64,000 nt of DNA from Rhabditoides inermis (GCA_963966185.1 CAWZYM010000127.1:87001-151000); one strand, 5' to 3'; shown: positions 50,697 through 61,559, counted from the first letter of the stretch. The notes: a model not told the origin generated them from the sequence alone. Numbers and translations: made by a program.

Positions 50697-51273
50697 TCAT
50701 TCAAAGAAGAAATCTTGCCGGCAGGCCATTGTGATACCGACGCCGAGACACACTGAAACAAAGCATGATCTCTCTGATATCCTCTCTCTTGTTTTCTCTT
50801 GTTTTCTCTTCTTGTTTTCTCCCTCTACGTCTCTCTCCCCTCTCTCTCCCCTCTCTCTCCCCTCTCTCTCCCCTCTCTCTCCCCTCTCTCTCCCCTCTCT
50901 CTCCCCTCTCTCTCCCCTCTCTCTCCCCTCTCTCTCCCCTCTCTCTCCCCTCTCTCTCCCCTCTCTCTCCCCTCTCTCTCCCCTCTCTCTCCCCTCTCTC
51001 TCCCCTCTCTCTCCCCCTCTCTCTCCCCTCTCTCTCCCCTCTCTCTCCCCTCTCTCTCCCCTCTCTCTCCCCTCTCTCTCCCCTCTCTCTCCCCTCTCTC
51101 TCCCCTCTCTCTCCCCTCTCTCTTTCCTCCCTCTCCCTCTTTCTCTCTCCATACCCACCGAATAGTACGATGGACCAAGAGAAGGCGCATGTGATGCGCA
51201 GGCATAGGTGGGGGAGGCGGACGCACTCCTCGCGAACTCCCGCGCCCTTCTTCCCGGGAGCTGCGAGGGAGGG

Positions 51274-51311
<38 letters not shown>

Positions 51312-51342
51312 AGAGAGAGAGAAAGAGAGAGAAAGAGAGAGA

Positions 51343-51385
<43 letters not shown>

Positions 51386-51436
51386 CATACCTCGCTTACT
51401 GCTGCGTGCGGCTGAAGCAGAGTACTTGTCTCCCAT
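50697..51436 (-). CDS. 67-aa MGDKY-type protein with one membrane span
   Basis: Exons 51436-51391, 51260-51159 and 50752-50697 are in phase to TGA. MGDKYSASAARSSKR is followed by a basic segment, then a Cys-containing hydrophobic span running across the last junction (ITCAFSWSIVLFVCLGVGIT), and it ends ACRQDFFFE. Intron 1 is GA microsatellite. Intron 2 contains the CCCCTCTCTC decamer array (50830-51125). Orientation and the MGD-Tyr start match its two neighbours at 49006 and 49971. Confidence 0.65.
50830..51125. repeat. 10-bp satellite (CCCCTCTCTC)n
   Basis: About 30 near-perfect decamer copies, wholly inside intron 2 of the 67-aa gene. Confidence 0.95.
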
Positions 51437-51594
51437 CGCAGGGAGATGAAAGGGGAGAGAGAGTGGACCAACTGTGACGGGTGGATGGATGAAAATAACA
51501 GGTGGAAAATGAAGATGTTTTTTTCGACTGATCCAAATCATTGCCAGACTCCCTCATTTCCCCTTCCCTTCTTTCCGCGCGCGGTCCACCCCCA

Positions 51595-52358
51595 ATGCCG
51601 CGAGTGGTGCACGTCCAGCGCTCCTGCTCGCCCTACCGCGCGGTACGAGGGTTACTGTAGATTGGATACTGTAGATTGGATATGGGTGTACTGTAGCCGT
51701 GCGGACCGGTGATCGTGCGGCGTCCGTACTACTGTCCGCCTCCCGTCATCTACGCCCCGCCCGTGTACTACTCACCCCCACCGCCTCAGCCGGTGTATGT
51801 AAATGGTTAGCAGAGAGAGAGAGAGAGCGAGAGAGGGGGGGGGAGAGGGAGAGGAGAGAGAGGGTGAGAGAGATAGAGAGAGAAGGGGAGAGAGATAGAG
51901 AGAGAGAGAGAGAAAGAGAGGGGGAGAGGGGAGAGAGAGAAGCAAATGAAGTGAGAGATTTCAGCCCCTCCTCCTCCCCCTCCTCCTCAGAACTACGACT
52001 ACGACGCGGAGGCCGGCCCGGCTCCGGTAGGCGGGCTAGAATGGGCGTGGCTGACTCTGTGACACAGGCTGGACCCCGTTGGCGCCCAGCCCCAGTCCTA
52101 CCCCGCCAGTCCCGCGCCCAATGACAATGCGCAGGACGAGGCGGTCGAGCAGGTACGGTAGTACCGTATACCAAATAGCCGCAATTCAAACTACCGTATA
52201 CCTTACCGTAGACGATGCGCTGGGGTCTTATTCTGGGCATCTGCTGCTGTATGTTCGTGGTGGGCGCGGTCGTCATCGTACTCATTGTCGCTGCGGCACA
52301 CACGGGAAGGAAGGCGGCAGGTCGGCCGACTCTCTCTCTCTTATCTCTCTCTCTCTCC

Positions 52359-52402
<44 letters not shown>

Positions 52403-52676
52403 ATTTTTCTATTTCTCTCTCTCCTTATTTCCCTTCCTCTCCCTCTTCCTCCTTTCCTCTCTCCCATCCATCTATTTCTCTATCACTCTTTCTCTCTTCT
52501 TCTCCATCTTTTATCACCTTCTGCCCCTCCTTCTATGCTACCCACGATCCTCTCTCTCATCCCTTCATCCACCCACTGTGCTTGCAGACGACACGGTTGT
52601 GGTTGTGGATGACTGCGTGTCGTGCCCCGAGGTCGTCTACGTCGACTGCTATGGCTGGTGGGACTGCTACTGGTAG
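51595..52676 (+). CDS. 159-aa Pro/Tyr-rich single-span protein (MPR family), copy 1
   Basis: Exons 51595-51642, 51697-51805, 51965-52026, 52090-52152, 52212-52320 and 52588-52676 are all in phase. Head: MPRVVHVQRSCSPYRA, then RRPYYCPPPVIYAPPVYYSP, a Pro8 run and an acidic Asn/Asp/Glu segment. Span: LILGICCCMFVVGAVVIVLI. Tail: VVVVDDCVSCPEVVYVDCYG and WWDCYW at TAG. There is no signal peptide. The head is probably cytoplasmic. The CCC in the span could be acylated. It shares layout and the VDC-x-C/VV tail motif with 59870-60418. Function unknown. Confidence 0.7.
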
Positions 52677-53094
52677 ACGACCACGTCGAAGATGATCACT
52701 GTGCACCAACTGTAGACCAGCTTCCATTCTCACTTGTATACTCACGCGCGTTTGTGTACGGAAAGACCACGTTCTATTCTCACTTGTATACTCACTTCCT
52801 TCGTCTATGAACTATGTCTGAGTTTTGTTTTGCGATAAATATGTGACTGTGAGTGTTGAAGACTTATTGTTGCAAATGTGTGTTTTGTCCAGTGAAGACG
52901 TGATAATGAGAAGTAATGATAAACAATGATAATGTCTAATGAAGAAATGACAGATTGTGGTAGAGGATTGTGGTTTCACTTGTAAATATTATCGATTTGT
53001 GGGTCATTAGTAAATCATATAACATATAATATACCATCATACAATCATACCACCACACCACCATACCACCACACCACCATACCACCATACCAAA
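52677..53094. other. Intergenic; 3' UTR then ACCACC microsatellite
   Basis: GCGATAAATATG near 52832 resembles the poly(A)-region word after the PAPW genes. A CCACCATA-type repeat lies at about 53033-53090. Confidence 0.5.
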
Positions 53095-54733
53095 ATGCTA
53101 TGTACATTCATGTTCATTTTGTTAGTTACTAGGATAGAGCAGTTCAGTTACGCAGAGTCTCCCTCATGTCATTATGAAAATGTCATTTTATTCGTCCTAC
53201 TTTTGTTCGTTGTAATAGTGTACACACAGAGACACAGAATGCAGAAACTGACTGCGCGTACATGTTATAATATGAGTAGAACTTTACATATGTATCCGGA
53301 TGTATCCGGACAATGTAATATTCAGGTGGAGGCCACTTTTGCTCTCGTCAACAATTATATCTTTTGGATTTCTGTGAGCTTGGAAAAAATGTTTTTATCA
53401 ACAATTAATTTTTTTTTGAACTGTAGTTGAATAAAATAAAAGCGACCCTATAAAAGCGAGCCAAACCTGAAAATCAGAGAATATTACATTGTCCGGATAC
53501 AACCTTCAATCGATGACCTATACATCGTAATGATGTTTTTGTTTGCCGACTTTCAGTATCATATTGAACGAGGAAGGGCAATGGGTTTTTTTTTTGAGAC
53601 TTCATTAAAATTAAGCAGTCTGCCGGGACTAACCGCCGCATGACAACTCTCTTGAGATTGGCGTGAGATAGGTTATAATTGGTGATAAAGGTAGCGTACT
53701 CGTGAAATTCATAAATTTGTTTTGCCTCGCATTCCACTGCATACTCATGGATCTTCTCAACACGGCCTCTCCTTCGACCGCCGATTTCTGCGCAGATGGA
53801 CGACGATTGAATTCTATTCCCTTCTATGTTGTTAATCAATTCGCGCAGATTCTATTAGCACTGACTCCCATTTTGAGTAGTATCTATTATCACATACACT
53901 ACGGACAGGTGCTCATATTACACAGAAATTTTATGGTAAGCCGTGATTTGTTTCACGTACTTGTGCGGTTTTGAGAGATTATTCACGCTGTTATACATGT
54001 ACATATACCTACAATCATTTGCTAATATCACAATGGAGGTATTTTGCAATTGTATAATAATGTATGATTATGTGAAAACTTCAGGTGTACCAGTTATTTC
54101 TCACCCTGTTTGACGATTGCCCCGTACCGTCAGTCTCTTTCTGCGGCCCCATGCGAATCATCCTTTCCGTATCCTTTCTAGGAATGCCACTCATTCCATT
54201 GTAATTAACTGTAATTTCCATAGCACTTACTAAGTGTGATTCAGCGTTGCCGCTATCGAACGCATGTACATGTTTCGACTGATGAATCATCCCCTAGATT
54301 ACAAACGCTATCAACGCGATGGCCGCTCCACGTTCCGGTGGCTGACGAGTCTACAGGCACGTGTTTCCGGATGTTGTAGACAATATCAAAACATTTCAGT
54401 TCATTATAATACTCGTACTGGCTTTATACGTTCACATGGTCCCGAATCATGATAGCTTGGTGCTCATGTAAGTGAAAACAAAAACCTAGTTAGCATCGCG
54501 TATCTTTGAGATGTCGTCTGGAATCCGGCGAGTCTTTCGGTCGATATCTGCACGTACTCATATTCCTCTCCTTCCTCTCGGCTGTCAGTCTCACACTCAA
54601 CTGCATTGTCTTCTACATGAGTGGGCAGAGGATGAAGCGACAGAGATTCGACTTCGACGGAAGACTGCACGGGGCAGAGTCCAAGCAGGTAAACTCGCAA
54701 CCAAAAAGCGCGCCCCCTGTCTCTCTCACTCTC

Positions 54734-54764
<31 letters not shown>

Positions 54765-55468
54765 CTCTCTCTTTCCACGATCAGAGACGTGGAGAGAGTA
54801 CTATAAAAGAGAGAGGCAGGTGCGCGTCGCGTGCTCATCAACCGCGTGCGGCGGCCGCCTGGCCTGGGGCGCACTTGCCGATTCTAACTATGGTGCACCT
54901 TCCACACCACATATCACAATGTGAATTGAGGCGTACGAGGTGCTCCTACCAGCCATCGTCATCAACATGTGTGGTGTGATTGTGCAGGCGATAGTCACCC
55001 TTGTCTTCCTCCACTTCCCTTCCCCCGACCTCGTCTCCTTCAGCTACTACAGAAGCTACTTCTACGTAAGTATAATGTAGCGTGCTATATAATATATACT
55101 ACATATACAATATACTATATCATTGTGACATACATCTCACATCTCATGTCAGCAATCTCCGAGAGATGTACAGATGTATGACAGATGTATATGTATATGA
55201 TGATATGTATATGTATCTGTATAGTCTGTTTATAGTCTATATCTCTGTATATGATATGTATATATGTAGATGTATATGAGAGATGTATGACAAGCGGAGA
55301 TCTATGTGTTGTGTGTTTCAGATCAGTTCCTACGTTCCCGCTCTCATTGTTCCCATTACTACCTTTCTGGTGGGGCGACTGAAGAGAGAAAAGGAAGCGG
55401 CGCGGAAGAATCTCGTACACTTGGATAAGAAACTCAACAAGCATTACCAGTACAACCTATGGATGTGA
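53095..55468 (+). CDS. Serpentine (7TM) chemoreceptor-like protein, exons partly resolved
   Basis: Hydrophobic exons run in order. About 53095-53290 (ILFVLLLFVVIVYTQRHRMQ) may be the first helix. 53702-53935 has IPFYVVNQFAQILLALTPIL and HRNFM. 54085-54200 ends PLIP. 54245-54355 starts FVAAIERMYMF, matching the 'ER' box of nematode Sra/Sre-type receptors. About 54510-54690 has YLHVLIFLSFLSAVSLTLNC. A small exon lies near 54787-54820. About 54934-55064 has VLLPAIVINMCGVIVQAIVT. 55321-55468 has SSYVPALIVPITTFLVG and a Lys-rich tail to TGA. Some junctions (after ~54355) lack an obvious GT donor. The exact family and integrity are uncertain. Likely a sensory neuron GPCR. Confidence 0.6.
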
Positions 55469-56130
55469 TGTACGGCACAGGAAAACATTTGTATTGCTTA
55501 GCCCACCACCTACCTCCATTTTTCATACATTACTCACACTTTGTTTGTTGTAAAGACGTGGAATCTAGTTTTACCCTCTAAGAAGCTTTTTTTGTGTTTA
55601 CCGTAGACAAAACTAAGCATTTATTTGTTTTTCCATGGTAATAAATTAAAACACACTTCGGGTGTGTAGTCGTGTAATTCAAAACCCTGCAGTTTATGCG
55701 TTTCTGTTTCACAAAAAAAAAACCGCCCATCCCTGGAGTATTGGAGAGGACTAGTAGACTTATATTTATAGCTATTTCGTAATCAAGGAAAGGTTACTCT
55801 TCCGGCTGCCTAACAAGTATCACGAGTTTCAAGAGGCATATTATAATGTAAATTAAACATACATGTCCTCATAGAGAATTCTCTAAGGTGACTTTCATAC
55901 ACTTTCACTTGAAAAACAAGCACTCACAATATAATCTCACGTTTTTCCCATTAGAGAGGGCGCTGATGCGTTTGTTCATTCCGTTTGCACTCACAGCTCA
56001 ACATCTCACGGCAAAAAAACATTATGTTGTCCAATAGTTTTACAGTATCCTAAACTGTTAGACAGTGAACATTTCATCTCACATTTATAGTTCATAGTCG
56101 CAAAGCAATCCCGCTGGTCACGTAAAGTTT
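55469..56130. other. Intergenic, nothing recognised
   Basis: 3' flank of the receptor gene with AATAAATTAAA near 55640; otherwise unassigned. Confidence 0.5.
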
Positions 56131-56216
56131 TGTCAATTTGAAAACCTCATTGTAATGGCTCTGATCTTTCTCTAATGCCTCTCGTGAAAAGCGGGAAACT
56201 TATTTGCGAGCCCACT
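56131..56216 (+). mobile_element. Head-less copy of the tRNA-derived SINE body
   Basis: Matches the body of the SINE at 24165-24340: TTTGTCAATTTGAAAACCTC at the start and ATTTGCGAGCCCACTATA at the end. Confidence 0.65.
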
Positions 56217-56614
56217 ATACTGATTCTACCGCTAGAATGCAGGGACAGAGTCACGGTTCTAACGTCTTGGAACAGATCTATAGCACATTTCAACACAAGA
56301 ATTGATCAGGCGATGAACAGATGGTTGTGGAAAGAGTAGTGGGAGGAGAAGGGGAGGGAAGAGGGACAAGAGCAGATGTGAATTGTAACATGTGCGATAG
56401 TTCAGTGTTCAGTCCTCCGTGACCTGCGAAAACATATGATTTGATTAGGCCATGTTTACTATTTCTTGCCAGCAAATGTTTCTGGTATACATGTGATTCC
56501 GTAATCAATGCATTAGGCATTTTTGTCCGTAGTTTCAGGTGCTCATCAGTATTCAATCGATGATGTTGGATTATTGATGCTTACACGTAAACATTTTGAT
56601 GCAGTGAATTTTTC

Positions 56615-56624
56615 TATATAAATA
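56615..56624 (+). promoter_or_regulatory. TATA-like box of the Cys-domain gene
   Basis: TATATAAATA lies about 30 bp upstream of the signal-peptide ATG at 56654. Plausible by position only. Confidence 0.4.
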
Positions 56625-56653
56625 CGTCGTGATGATGTGGTATTCAGCAAACG

Positions 56654-59479
56654 ATGATCGTTGTTCTTCTCTTCGCTACCGTAGCCTTGGCTACTGCCAC
56701 TGCCGGACCCGGAGAGCCCGGAGAGATCTACTATCGTGAGTCAACTCTGGAGAAAACCTTTTGTGGCAAACCACTCTCATAGTCGTCACCCGCTCTTGAG
56801 AAATCCATGTGTGGCAAACTATTTTCATAGTAGTCGGATCAGTCAGATGACCTTGCAATACGATGGTTAGTCGTATCCTTCGTCCACAGTGACAACACGG
56901 GCCAGAAGATCTTTATTGGCAGTCACAACATGCGCGTGGTGTTGCGCGCTATACACTGATGAGAGAGCGGGCCTTCGCAGCAGCCGCGCCCCTCTATTGC
57001 ATCGATCGAGGTCATTACACATGGCCAGATGGGCCGTGATAAGATTGCATTAGTGCATACATAATCCGGACCATCGCATCCCACCCCTCTAACATGATCT
57101 CTGGAACCCTACTGATGTTGCTTCTGTAAACCTAATTGAGAGCATACAACGCTATTATACTCGTCGTGTGTGTCAGCGTATCGGGCGCAGCCTATCATAT
57201 CCTCAACGCCTTGAGCTTTTCAATCTTCAAACTCTCGAAAATAGACGATTCTTGAATGATGTCACATACATTCACAAAGTAATCCACTCGAAAACTATAT
57301 TGGACTATCATGGTCTTTTTGCAATTATTCCATCTCGTACTCGTGGCTCTCATGAATTTAGAATTGTTCCATCATTTGATCACACAGGCCGTACCAGCAC
57401 TTTTTTAAGCAGAACCTTCGCAATATGGAATGCGCTTTCTCGTGACCTAATCTCCATCAATGATCCCTCTATCTTCAAATCACAACTCTCTACATTAGAT
57501 CTCATGCCACCTAGCAAATTGCGCAACCTATAGAGAGCTCTCCCCCCACTTCCTTTTCCATGTAATACTATGTGATTATGTTCGTGTTCAATATCATTGA
57601 AACCCCGTTTATACCTGCCGTTTGTATTGCTCACTTTTTGTTTATAATTGCGTTTTTTTTTCATGTTATCGGTAATAAACCTATCTATCTATCTATGATC
57701 TCGCCCTCGAGATCTAAGCAATGCACAACACTTATACAATGTGACTATCCACGATACAGGTACAATGAAGCGGAGTATTCATGAACCTAACGGACTGAGC
57801 AATAGAGTACTACTGACGACGACTACAAGACAGTGTACTTACTAAATGGCTCACCGCGACCTGTCCCCGTCTACTCTCCTATCTAGGGGGACGGTGCTCG
57901 CACGGCTTCGCTCCTTGGCGATCCCTCCGGTCGGTACCAGGGGTGATGTGGCGAGGGCTCCTTGGCTCTGCTCGTCTCTGCATCAATATAGCTCGGCGGC
58001 AATGGGACTGGGGTCGTATCACTCGGAATATAGTCAAGTGTGGCAGGGAAAAGGAACTCGGCACGCGTGATGGGAACACTCACGCGGCTATTCTGGGTGG
58101 TTCAAGTCCAGAATACGGGGGGTATAGAAATAGGGAGTTGGTCAGTGGAATGAAATAATTCGAATATAGTATTGTAGACTGCAGGCCAATTTTATAGACT
58201 GCGTCCGGCGTTATACGTTGTTGTCGAGATGCTCACCCCTGATCATCCGACCAGATAGTACAACGAATAACCACAGCACAATAAGTTGTCGAGAGGCAGA
58301 AATCGACCAGGTGGGACTCACAGTGCTGCTCCGCTTGTCTCCGGAGGAGTGTAGATGGTGGCTCCGGGCGGACGGAATGCGGGTGTAGCGGTACCCGAGA
58401 TCTTTTCCAAATTACAGCGACGTTGAACAGATGGAATACAGTTCAGACGACGTGAATTTAGCAGGTAGAACTTCCATGCAATACGATGGTTACTCGTATC
58501 CTTCGTCCACAGTGACAACACGGGCCAGAAGATCTTTATTGGCAGTCACAACATGCGCGTGGTGTTGCGCGCTATACACTGATGAGAGAGCGGGCCTTCG
58601 CAGCAGCCGCGCCCCTCTATTGCATCGATCGAGGTCATTACACATGGCCAGATGGGCCGTGATAAGATTGCATTAGTGCATACATAATCCGGACCATCGC
58701 AACCTATTCTTAAGAAATCTATGGCAAACCACTCTCGTAGTACATATTAATCAGATGACGTAATCATTTTGGAAATCGTTTCGAAACGTAGTTTTCAGGG
58801 GAGTGGACGTGTTTCGAAGGAGACACTGTCATAACCTGCTCTTACTACTACCCCCGTCCGCATGCAGAGGAGAGGAACTGCCGATGCGAGAGGGGTGAGT
58901 GGAAGGTTTGGCAGTTTCTTCCAAACACACCCCCAGATCGAATCTCCTTCCGAAAACTCCCGCATACAAGCACTCATAATTGTTACAAAGAGCCTGACGG
59001 CTTTAGTACCGAATACCGAAAACAAAACAGAATACAAACACTCATAATTCACGATTCTCCCAACGAGACGGTGTCTTCAGTGAGCTCGACCGAGCCGGCG
59101 CCTTCCCCGCCCGCCTACCCACCGCCACCGGCCGTCGCCCCAGAGGGACGCTCTGGGCTGGTGAGAACTGGTTCTCTGGTTTTCTGGTTTTCTGGTGCTC
59201 TGGTTCTCTGGTTCCCTGGCTCTTTGGTTCTCTGGTTCTCTGGTTCTCTGGTTCCCTGGTTCTCTGGATCTATGGTTCTCTGGTTCCCTGGTTCCCTGGC
59301 TCTCTGGTTCCCTGGTTCCCTGGTATTCTTGCTCTACGGTTCTCTGGTTTCCTGGTTCTCTGACCAGCCCACCCTATTCAGAGTCGTGTCTTTCGGGGGA
59401 CGCGGTGGAGCGGTGTGACCGGAAGAGGCGCCCGTGGGTGCCGATGGAGTGCGTCTGCCGACCCCAGACGTCCGAGTGA
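56654..59479 (+). CDS. Secreted protein with two similar Cys domains and a Pro-rich linker; intron holds an LTR element
   Basis: Exons: 56654-56735 (signal peptide MIVVLLFATVALATATAG), 58799-58894, 59081-59160 and a last exon from about 59386 to TGA at 59479. The first three join in phase. Exon 2: EWTCFEGDTVITCSYYYPR ... NCRCER. Exon 3: Ser/Pro-rich linker. Last exon: SCLSGDAVERCDRKRRPWV ... ECVCRPQ. Both Cys modules fit C-x2-GD-x-V-x2-C-x(~11)-C-x-C. As drawn, exon 3 and the last exon differ in phase. The true donor may lie in the TCTGGTTC repeat (59165-59360) that fills that intron. The first intron was enlarged by the 56854-58701 element. Function unknown; small secreted disulfide protein. 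Confidence 0.6.
56854..58701 (-). mobile_element. Short non-autonomous LTR element (TRIM-like), 1.85 kb
   Basis: Near-identical 225-bp direct repeats at 56854-57078 and 58477-58701, with TG...CA ends, flanked by ACCT on both sides (56850-56853 and 58702-58705). On the minus strand the primer-binding position reads TGGAAGTTCTACC, and a textbook polypurine tract (AGAGGGGTGGGA) abuts the other LTR. The internal ~1.4 kb encodes no gag or pol and includes a CR1-like LINE piece. It is therefore mobilised in trans, if at all. It sits in the first intron of the Cys-domain gene. Confidence 0.9.
57090..57690 (+). mobile_element. CR1-like LINE 3' end with (CTAT)n tail
   Basis: Encodes DLWNPTDVASVNLIESIQR, RIGRSLSYPQRLELFNLQ, TRTSTFLSRTFAIWNALSRD-type blocks and LKSQLSTLDL-like C-terminal sequence, ending at a stop near 57533. 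A CTATCTATCTATCTAT repeat at 57680-57697 forms the 3' tail. Only the last ~150 codons are present. Nested inside the TRIM-like element. Confidence 0.8.
59165..59360. repeat. 8-bp-based minisatellite (TCTGGTTC / CCTGGTTC)
   Basis: About 24 imperfect copies of an octamer, in the third intron of the Cys-domain gene. Confidence 0.85.
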
Positions 59480-59547
59480 TACATTGAAAAGATGATAACG
59501 TGTGAAAGATGCCAAGCATACGTGTTTACGTGTTATATTTAGTTAGG

Positions 59548-59580
59548 CGTATAGAATATCTCCCAATTTCACGGTAGGGC
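59548..59580. mobile_element. Possible lone MITE end
   Basis: TAGAATATCTCCCAATTTCA then CGGTAGGGC resembles the TIR of the MITEs at 59 and 41072, but I found no partner end. Confidence 0.3.
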
Positions 59581-59869
59581 AAAGGGACCAAAAGAAACGA
59601 ATCGCAGAACTTTCCAGAGGAGAGGGCCGCCTTTGTCTCCGCCAGTACCCTTGAGCAAGGCGCGGTAGTAGCTCATCTCGTTTTACCCCTCACCCCCACA
59701 CACTATCGTATTATCACTGTAATGTCCTTCTACAACTCGCACATTTTAATCACCCTTATATGCGACAAATTGAATTGAATTGATTTGAGAGCATTTGACT
59801 GCGAGCCATGATTCCTCTAATTTCCTGCTTCCTTCCCCATTGTCCCATCTCCCTCCCTCCGGCGCGGTC

Positions 59870-60418
59870 ATGCCCCGTTCTACTCGCTCCACCCGCAGTG
59901 TGACCCGGGTGACCCGCTCCTGCCGCCCTTCCCATCGCTCCCTCTCACCCTACTACACCACCCCCGCACTCTACCCCTCCGTCGCCCCGCGTCCCGTCGT
60001 CGTCAACGACTACTCGGTACTGCACCTGTATCCACACCTGTATCGATCGATTATCGATTGATTTCACAGGTGTGCGAGCCGAGCTATGTGAGCCGCTCGT
60101 GCGCGCCGTCCACTGTCGCTGTGCGACAGCCGGTTGTCGTCGTGCGTAGGCGCAGGGTACGGTAGAGTTTACTGTAGCTTGAAAATGTACCGTATCCCAG
60201 CGCAATAACATCTGGGTGGGAGTGTGCTGCACGGTGGTGCTGCTGGTGCTGATTTGTGGTGTGGTGGCGCTGATCTGGTTCTATGGAGGTACTGTAGCTA
60301 CAGTATATCTACAGTACCGTACTCCGATTCAGGCGAGGTGGACTGTGTGACGTGCCATGAAACGGTGGTCGTGGAGAAAGTCGAGTACGAGCAGCCATTT
60401 CATCACCACCACGGATGA
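59870..60418 (+). CDS. 135-aa Arg/Tyr/Pro-rich single-span protein (MPR family), copy 2
   Basis: Exons 59870-60016, 60070-60156, 60201-60288 and 60333-60418 are in phase to TGA. Head: MPRSTRSTRSVTRVTRSCRP, then Tyr/Pro-rich, then CEPSYVSRSCAPSTVAVRQP and RRRR. Span: VGVCCTVVLLVLICGVVALI with flanking NNIW/WFYG. Tail: GEVDCVTCHETVVVEKVEY, ending with a His4 run. It shares with 51595-52676 the MPR start, the Cys-bearing span, exon/intron layout around the span, and a VDC-x2-C tail. No signal peptide; function unknown. Confidence 0.7.
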
Positions 60419-60819
60419 AAGAAAAAAGAACAAAACAATCTCGAAATAGTTCTTATCGTATTCATAGCTATCCACTATCCTCTGCCTAACCCTTATTCCT
60501 TCCACTGGTTTCTTATTACGTTTCACAATACTCGCGCTAGTTTTCGATAAAGTTCGTACACTTCCTGGATATTGACTGTTTATTAACCACGAATACAACG
60601 CAATACATTAGTGGACAAATGAAATATAGTAGAGAGCGTAGACAGTTTGGGCGGTAATGGAGGCAACAACTGAAAAGAATAAGGTGAAAGGTGTGGGAAA
60701 GAGGCAGGAGGAAGAGAAGGGGATGCTACGAGAGGCGGAGAGAAGATCAGAAAGAGAGAGAGAGAAGGTGAGAGAGAGAGGGAGAGAGAGAGAGAGTGAG
60801 AGAGAGAGAGGGTACCGTG
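60419..60819. other. Intergenic, GA-rich near 60745-60810
   Basis: Only a GA microsatellite is recognised. Frames through it are low-complexity. Confidence 0.5.
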
Positions 60820-61134
60820 TCAGAGTATGGCGCAGCACCCCTTCTTGGCCGGCGCTGCTCCCGCCCCTCCGCCTTCTCCCCCTCCCCCCGACGGAGACTG
60901 CGTCGGGCCACCGTCTTCTACAAGAGTATTTTGTGCTTTGTGTTTTGAGTTATAGTCATAATCGTATGGGAATAATGTGAGATCAAACACAAACAATGGA
61001 GACATATGTAACCGTAGTGCTAAACAAACATCCAGTTTTGCTGTTTTCATTCTACCGTAATCGTACGTACTGTTGCTGAGATGAGCGGAGCGGGAGAGAG
61101 GCGCGCCCGGTCCGAGATTGTCGTAGTCGCCCAT
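60820..61134 (-). CDS. 53-aa MGDYD-type protein ending in a CaaX box (CAIL)
   Basis: Exons 61134-61071 and 60917-60820 join via A|GTACGT and TTGTAG|AA. MGDYDNLGPGAPLSRSAHLS is followed by a Gly/Ser/Ala-rich segment, then AAPAKKGCCAIL at TGA. C-terminal Leu in the CaaX box favours geranylgeranylation by the usual rule. Start, GPxAP motif and KKGGCC/KKGCC ending match the 64-aa protein at 49971-50319, despite lying 11 kb away. Confidence 0.75.
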   Translation of the reverse strand: MGDYDNLGPGAPLSRSAHLSNSTYDYGRMKTAKLDVCLALRLHMSPLFVFDLTLFPYDYDYNSKHKAQNTLVEDGGPTQSPSGGGGEGGGAGAAPAKKGCCAIL

Positions 61135-61559
61135 CCCCACCTTCTCACGCGTGTGTGAGTCGGACAATGACCGCTTCTTCACAATTATGATACATTAAAT
61201 AATCATTGTGTCGAGCTTTTCTGGTAAAAACGTAAAAAAAAATTCGAGCGAAGATGCGTGGTGTCGTCTGGTGCGTGTGATAGTGTTGGTGTCGCCCGTG
61301 CACTGCTCACTTGCTCCGCCCCTCTCGATTCCCGCGCAATTTTGTTGTTTTTCTAAGTTTTTGTTCTGTTTTGTTGATTGTTTTCGTTCAAATCTTGTTT
61401 GTTCAGCCCTAATAACTGTTCTTAACATTTTGAACCTATCAATTTTGGTAGTACTCGTATCTGCCGCGTGTTGACCGCATTTTTCATGCAAGAGCACTTC
61501 AGCCTGTCAGTGAAACTCTGTGTTATCAATACTCTTCTTTGTAGTACTTATCACACTCA
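61135..61559. other. Intergenic between divergent genes
   Basis: About 425 bp separating the minus-strand MGDYD gene from the plus-strand KDM7 gene; it must hold both promoters. No clear TATA box seen. Confidence 0.5.

Noticed and set aside
59071..59418. Hydrophobic repeated (GSLVLWFSGSLV-type) protein segment
   Set aside because: Produced by reading the TCTGGTTC octamer repeat, which is best explained as intron sequence.
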